Shown piece after piece: positions 59,505 through 64,000 of a stretch of 64,000 bases of DNA. The stretch is from Bacteroidales bacterium. GTDB taxonomy: Bacteria > Bacteroidota > Bacteroidia > Bacteroidales > JAADJA01. The notes below the pieces were generated by a model. The model made no database searches and was not told where the DNA came from. It saw only the letters and a program-made list of their open reading frames with translations. A program made the translations under genes and the position numbers. The DNA lies in contig JAUVJI010000001.1 of the NCBI GenBank assembly GCA_030596605.1, forward strand, positions 1-64,000, given 5' to 3'. How positions within the stretch are numbered: the first letter of the stretch is position 1; each line of letters starts with the position of its first letter.

Positions 59505-60263
59505 CTAATACTTTCGTCCATCTTCATCTATCATGGGAACAAACCTGACAGGTATAATATCTTTCTTTTTTATTTTACCATTTCGTTTTTCAAGAAGGAC
59601 TAACTCCTGCGCATAAGATTCTCCAACCGGGATTATCATTTTACCTCCTTCTTTAAGTTGGTCTTTTAATGCTTGCGGAATATGAGTTGGGGCACAAGTT
59701 ACTATTATGGCATCAAAAGGGCTGTATTCAGTCCATCCTTCATATCCATCACCAACTTTTACTTTAACATTGTTAAATCCAATGTCCTTCATTAGTTTTT
59801 GAGCTTTTAAACCCAAAGATTCAAAAATCTCGATGGTATAAACACTGTCGCATATTTGTGAAAGTACAGCTGCCTGGTAACCTGAACCTGTGCCGACCTC
59901 TAATACTATTGAGGATTTATCCAGATCCAAAACTTCAGTCATGATTGCTACAATATAGGGCTGGGAAATTGTCTGTCCCTCACCAATTGGAAGCGGGTGA
60001 TCAGCATAAGCTTGTTTTGCATATTCAACCGGGACAAATAAATGCCTTTCAACAGTCCTCATTGCATCCAGTACATTTTGGTCTTTGATACCACGTGAAA
60101 TAATTTGGTATTTGACCATGTCCTCTCTAAGAGAAACATGATCATTACTGGGTTTTTCCTGAGAATTACAATTACCAAACATAACAGATGTAATTAGGAA
60201 TAGAATCAGTTTGTTGTAATTCATATGATAACATTGTCGCTTTTTTTTAATCATGTTACACAA
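59505..60263 (-). CDS. pcm: protein-L-isoaspartate O-methyltransferase
   Basis: GEGQTISQPYIVAIMTE, VLEVGTGSGYQAAVLSQ. Confidence 0.92.
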   Translation of the reverse strand: MCNMIKKKRQCYHMNYNKLILFLITSVMFGNCNSQEKPSNDHVSLREDMVKYQIISRGIKDQNVLDAMRTVERHLFVPVEYAKQAYADHPLPIGEGQTISQPYIVAIMTEVLDLDKSSIVLEVGTGSGYQAAVLSQICDSVYTIEIFESLGLKAQKLMKDIGFNNVKVKVGDGYEGWTEYSPFDAIIVTCAPTHIPQALKDQLKEGGKMIIPVGESYAQELVLLEKRNGKIKKKDIIPVRFVPMIDEDGRKY

Positions 60264-60322
60264 ATGTTATATGAAATAAACTGATTCACAAAATACTAAA
60301 AATTAATGAGATTGGATAAACT

Positions 60323-60922
60323 TTAGCCGAAATTAATTTTAAACTGTTCGTTTAAATTAAAACTTTTCCTGTGGTAAGGTGTGATGCCATATTGAGTTAT
60401 GGCTCGAATATGTTGTTTTGTTGGGTAACCTTTATTTTTCTCCCAAAAGTAATCAGGAAATTTACGATGGATTTTTATCATGTATTCATCCCGGTGGGTT
60501 TTTGCAAGAACGGATGCTGCCGCAATGGGTGCATATTTTCCATCACCTTTTATAATACACTGATGAGGAATTTTTTTATAGGGCTTAAACCTGTTTCCGT
60601 CTATAAGAAGAAACTCAGGCTGAATTGTTAATTTCTTTATTGCCTTATGCATGGCTAGCAGAGATGCATTTAAAATATTGATTTCATCTATTTTATCATG
60701 GCTGACACTTGCAACAGCCCAACTTACGGCTTGCTCTTCAATTATTATGCGTAATTCATTTCTTTGTTTTTCATTAAGCTTTTTGGAATCATTCAGTATA
60801 TCATTGTGAAAATCTCCGGGTAAAATTACCGCCCCTGCAAAAACCGGTCCTGCAAGGCAACCTCGACCGGCTTCGTCACATCCTGCCTCAATCAGGCCAG
60901 TATCAAATGATAATTTTAGCAT
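60323..60922 (-). CDS. rnhB: ribonuclease HII
   Basis: EAGCDEAGRGCLAGPVFAGAVIL, DSKKLNEKQR, AAASVLAKTHRDEYM. Confidence 0.95.
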   Translation of the reverse strand: MLKLSFDTGLIEAGCDEAGRGCLAGPVFAGAVILPGDFHNDILNDSKKLNEKQRNELRIIIEEQAVSWAVASVSHDKIDEINILNASLLAMHKAIKKLTIQPEFLLIDGNRFKPYKKIPHQCIIKGDGKYAPIAAASVLAKTHRDEYMIKIHRKFPDYFWEKNKGYPTKQHIRAITQYGITPYHRKSFNLNEQFKINFG

Positions 60923-60933
60923 TAACTAATAAT

Positions 60934-61941
60934 TTATAAAATCTGAAATGCTGTCAATAAATTATTTACAATGATCAGTAAAGTCATCAATCCGAAAATA
61001 ATTTCTATCCAAAATAACTTCGTGATATATGAAAATGCATATGAAATAAAAATGGAGGCGGGTATTAGAATAAATATTTGGTGTGTCTTATAAAATGACT
61101 GTGAAAAAGCATAGGTTATTGAAGCAATGGCAAACAGCCAGAAAACAGTCCAATACCGTTTTCTGATGCTGATTATTTTCTCCTGAATTTCTGTTGAAAG
61201 TAAAAACAAAGACCAGAGTATTAGAAAAATGATAAGGGTTATTGTGATATAGTTAATTACCGGGTAATCAAAATTAAAATCAAAAATGGCAAGGTGTGTG
61301 AAATAGTCAGAATAAGCCAACAACGCTTCATTCAATTTATCAAACCAAAAATAATATGTGAAGAGCAATATATAAGGAGTGATAAATCCAAGAAATGTTA
61401 TGAACCATTCCCTCCATTTGAAAAGCCGGTACAAGATAAATGTTATCCATATAAATAAAATGAAATAAAGTGAAGGGAAATAAAATAAGGAGGCTATGCC
61501 AAGCATAAATCCAGCATTGAAAATTTGAGGGAAAGCCTCTTCTTCAGTATATACCTGGAAAATGTAGTAAAGTACGATGAGAACTAATAGCCCGGAAACC
61601 AAAACAGGATGAAAATACAAGAGGTTTGGTGAATGACTCATTAAAACCAGGTACACCATTGATGGAATGAGCGTGTTTCTTGGAACCAGGTCATTCTTTG
61701 CAAGGGTATAATTAAATAGCAATGCACTGGTAATTATTATAATAAACGCAATAATATTAGCCAATAAATCGGAATTACCAATCAATGATATAGTCCAAAA
61801 ATATCCCGGACTCAGGAACTCATTTATATTGGGTTCAAAAGAAATTGGTTTTATAAATGCACCCAACCATAAAAGAATACCCAATAATAGAAGAAAGAAA
61901 TATTGTAGTAGATAGCTTTTTCTAAAAATTTGTATTAGCAT
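60934..61941 (-). CDS. multi-pass membrane protein (DUF6427-like)
   Basis: Many hydrophobic helices; conserved-looking Bacteroidota context. Confidence 0.65.
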   Translation of the reverse strand: MLIQIFRKSYLLQYFFLLLLGILLWLGAFIKPISFEPNINEFLSPGYFWTISLIGNSDLLANIIAFIIIITSALLFNYTLAKNDLVPRNTLIPSMVYLVLMSHSPNLLYFHPVLVSGLLVLIVLYYIFQVYTEEEAFPQIFNAGFMLGIASLFYFPSLYFILFIWITFILYRLFKWREWFITFLGFITPYILLFTYYFWFDKLNEALLAYSDYFTHLAIFDFNFDYPVINYITITLIIFLILWSLFLLSTEIQEKIISIRKRYWTVFWLFAIASITYAFSQSFYKTHQIFILIPASIFISYAFSYITKLFWIEIIFGLMTLLIIVNNLLTAFQIL

Positions 61942-61962
61942 AATCAGAATTTCATGCCTTCA

Positions 61963-63240
61963 TTATTGTAAATCTTTTCCCAGGTCTTTCCTGTAATATT
62001 TGCCTTCAAAATCAATCAGCTTTGCATTTTTATAGGATAATCCAAGTGCCTCCTCCATAGTATCTCCAAATGAGCTAATTGCAATTACCCTTCCTCCATT
62101 TGTAACAATATCGGAATCTTCATTTGTTTTGGTCCCGGCATGAAACAGAATACTCTCTTTTGTATTTTCTAAGCCAGTAATTATTTTACCCTTTTCATAG
62201 CTACCGGGATAGCCTCCTGAAACGAGAAAAACAGCAGCTGAAAACCTTTCGTCCATCTCCAGACTTTTCTTTTGCAGGTTTTGTTCACCAACACTAATGA
62301 ATAAATCAAGAAGGTCAGTTTTAATTCGTGGTATTACCGACTCTGCTTCGGGATCACCCATTCGTACATTGTATTCAATCACATATGGGTCTCCATTCAT
62401 ATTCATCAATCCAAAAAAGATGAATCCCTTGTAAACTAATTTCTCCTTTTTTAATCCCTCAATTGTTGGAATAATAATCCGTTGTTCAACTTTATTCATG
62501 AAAGTTTTATCAGCGAAGGGAACAGGTGAAATAGATCCCATGCCACCGGTGTTCAATCCTGTATCACCTTCTCCAATTCGTTTATAATCCTTAGCTGAAG
62601 GCAAAATTTTATACGAATCACCATCTGTTAAAACAAAAACTGAAAGTTCTATTCCCTGTAAAAATTCTTCAATCACCACTTTCCTGGAAGCTTTACCAAA
62701 TTTGAATTTTTTTATCATTTCATCCAATTGATGAATAGCTTCTTCAAATGAATCAATAATGAGAACTCCTTTTCCGGCAGCAAGGCCATCCGCTTTCAGT
62801 ACATAAGGAGGGTTCATTGTTTTTAAGAATTCAGGAGCCTGGCTGAGGTTTGTATTATCAAACGTTTTATATCTGGCGGTGGGAATATTAAACTTCTCCA
62901 TGAACTCCTTTGCAAAGTCTTTACTACCTTCCAACAATGCAGCTTTTTTGGATGGCCCGATAACAGGGATATTTTTCAATTTTTCATCCTGTTGGAAATA
63001 ATCATAGATGCCATCAATCAACGGAATTTCAGGACCAACAATGACCATATTGATATTTGAAGTTATGACAAAATCTTTTATTGCATTAAAATCGTCTGAA
63101 CCAATTTTTATGTTTTCACCTAAATCGTGTGTCCCGGCATTTCCAGGCGCTGTATAGAGTTTTGTTAATAATGGGCTTTTCGATAATTTCCAGGCGATGG
63201 CATGCTCTCTGCCTCCTGATCCTAAAATGAGTACGTTCAT
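61963..63240 (-). CDS. purD: phosphoribosylamine--glycine ligase
   Basis: [43 protein letters not shown]. Confidence 0.96.
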   Translation of the reverse strand: MNVLILGSGGREHAIAWKLSKSPLLTKLYTAPGNAGTHDLGENIKIGSDDFNAIKDFVITSNINMVIVGPEIPLIDGIYDYFQQDEKLKNIPVIGPSKKAALLEGSKDFAKEFMEKFNIPTARYKTFDNTNLSQAPEFLKTMNPPYVLKADGLAAGKGVLIIDSFEEAIHQLDEMIKKFKFGKASRKVVIEEFLQGIELSVFVLTDGDSYKILPSAKDYKRIGEGDTGLNTGGMGSISPVPFADKTFMNKVEQRIIIPTIEGLKKEKLVYKGFIFFGLMNMNGDPYVIEYNVRMGDPEAESVIPRIKTDLLDLFISVGEQNLQKKSLEMDERFSAAVFLVSGGYPGSYEKGKIITGLENTKESILFHAGTKTNEDSDIVTNGGRVIAISSFGDTMEEALGLSYKNAKLIDFEGKYYRKDLGKDLQ

Positions 63241-63256
63241 GTTATTGTTTATAAAA

Positions 63257-64000
63257 TCAAATTCTTTTAATATGTGCTCCGAGTTTTCTCAAACGTTCAT
63301 CAATATTTTGATAGCCCCTGTCAATCTGTTCAATATTATCTATTATGCTTGTGCCATCGGCTGATAAAGCGGCTATTAATAATGCAACACCTGCTCGAAT
63401 ATCAGGTGAAGTCATTCGGACACCTCGCAAATTGTAGTTCCTGTTTAATCCAATAACAGTGGCCCGGTGAGGGTCGCACAGTATAATTTGAGCACCCATG
63501 TCAATAAGCTTATCAACAAAGAACAACCGGCTTTCAAACATTTTTTGGTGGATCAAAACACTTCCGTTAGCTTGAGTTGCAGTAACCAGCGCTATACTGA
63601 TCAAATCAGGTGTAAAACCAGGCCAGGGTGCATCTGCGATTGTCATGATGGAGCCATCCATAAAGGTTTCAACTTCATATGATGTATGTTCCGGTATATG
63701 TAAGTCTGCTCCCTTTTGTATGATTTTAATCCCCAGCCTTTTGAATACTTCCGGAATCATTCCCAAAGCATCTAAATTCACATTTTTAATTGTGATCTCA
63801 GATTGCGTCATTGCTGCCATCCCAATGAAACTACCCACCTCAATCATGTCAGGCATCATGGTATGCTCAGTTCCGGAAAGTTTATCCACACCTTCAATGA
63901 TCAGCATGTTTGAACCAACACCAGATATTTTTGCACCCATCCTGTTTAGCATATTACATAATTGAAATAAGTAAGGTTCACAGGCAGCATTATAAATTGT
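63257..64000 (-). CDS. murA: UDP-N-acetylglucosamine 1-carboxyvinyltransferase, C-terminal part (runs off window)
   Basis: Frame open to the edge ([31 protein letters not shown]...); [26 protein letters not shown]. Confidence 0.93.
   Translation of the reverse strand, partial: TIYNAACEPYLFQLCNMLNRMGAKISGVGSNMLIIEGVDKLSGTEHTMMPDMIEVGSFIGMAAMTQSEITIKNVNLDALGMIPEVFKRLGIKIIQKGADLHIPEHTSYEVETFMDGSIMTIADAPWPGFTPDLISIALVTATQANGSVLIHQKMFESRLFFVDKLIDMGAQIILCDPHRATVIGLNRNYNLRGVRMTSPDIRAGVALLIAALSADGTSIIDNIEQIDRGYQNIDERLRKLGAHIKRI

Noticed and set aside
1-64000. CRISPR array or tRNA/rRNA genes
   Set aside because: No regularly spaced short direct repeats and no tRNA-like cloverleaf or rRNA segments were recognised by eye.

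Overview
This 64 kb window is AT-rich and Bacteroidota-like: it has TAnnTTTG-type promoter boxes, a CarboxypepD-reg/TonB-type receptor, a T9SS sorting tail and SPOR/TPR proteins. The left edge is the 3' end of an IS3-family transposase. Positions 165-16248 hold an unusual lipid/polyketide-like cluster: FabF-type KS, 3-hydroxyacyl-CoA dehydrogenase, KAS III-like protein, two crotonases, 4HBT thioesterase, two discrete ACPs, a FabD-like acyltransferase, a BtrH-like acyltransferase, a sulfotransferase, an XRE-like protein and four B12-binding-type radical SAM proteins. Positions 16.2-34 kb are accessory DNA. This part contains a DEAD-box helicase, three integron-cassette-like units (attC-like hairpins whose R'' arm is complementary to the 5' end of the same unit, with no integrase in view), a RAYT transposase with REP-like palindromes, a probable frameshifted gene at a T9 run, and a partly duplicated, decayed TonB-receptor locus. 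Positions 35.2-40.8 kb encode a putative chaperone/usher-like fibre system with two related secreted subunits. Positions 46.2-51.2 kb carry a papain-like protease, a clostripain-like protease, a TM protein, a pYEATS-wHTH protein and an S1/P1-nuclease/phospholipase-C-like protein; two of the transcription units share a 49-bp upstream repeat. Positions 51.9-64 kb are mostly ordinary: rib genes with an FMN riboswitch, a TPR histidine kinase, pepC-like, pcm, rnhB, purD and murA. All assignments come from reading motifs by eye; no database search was run.
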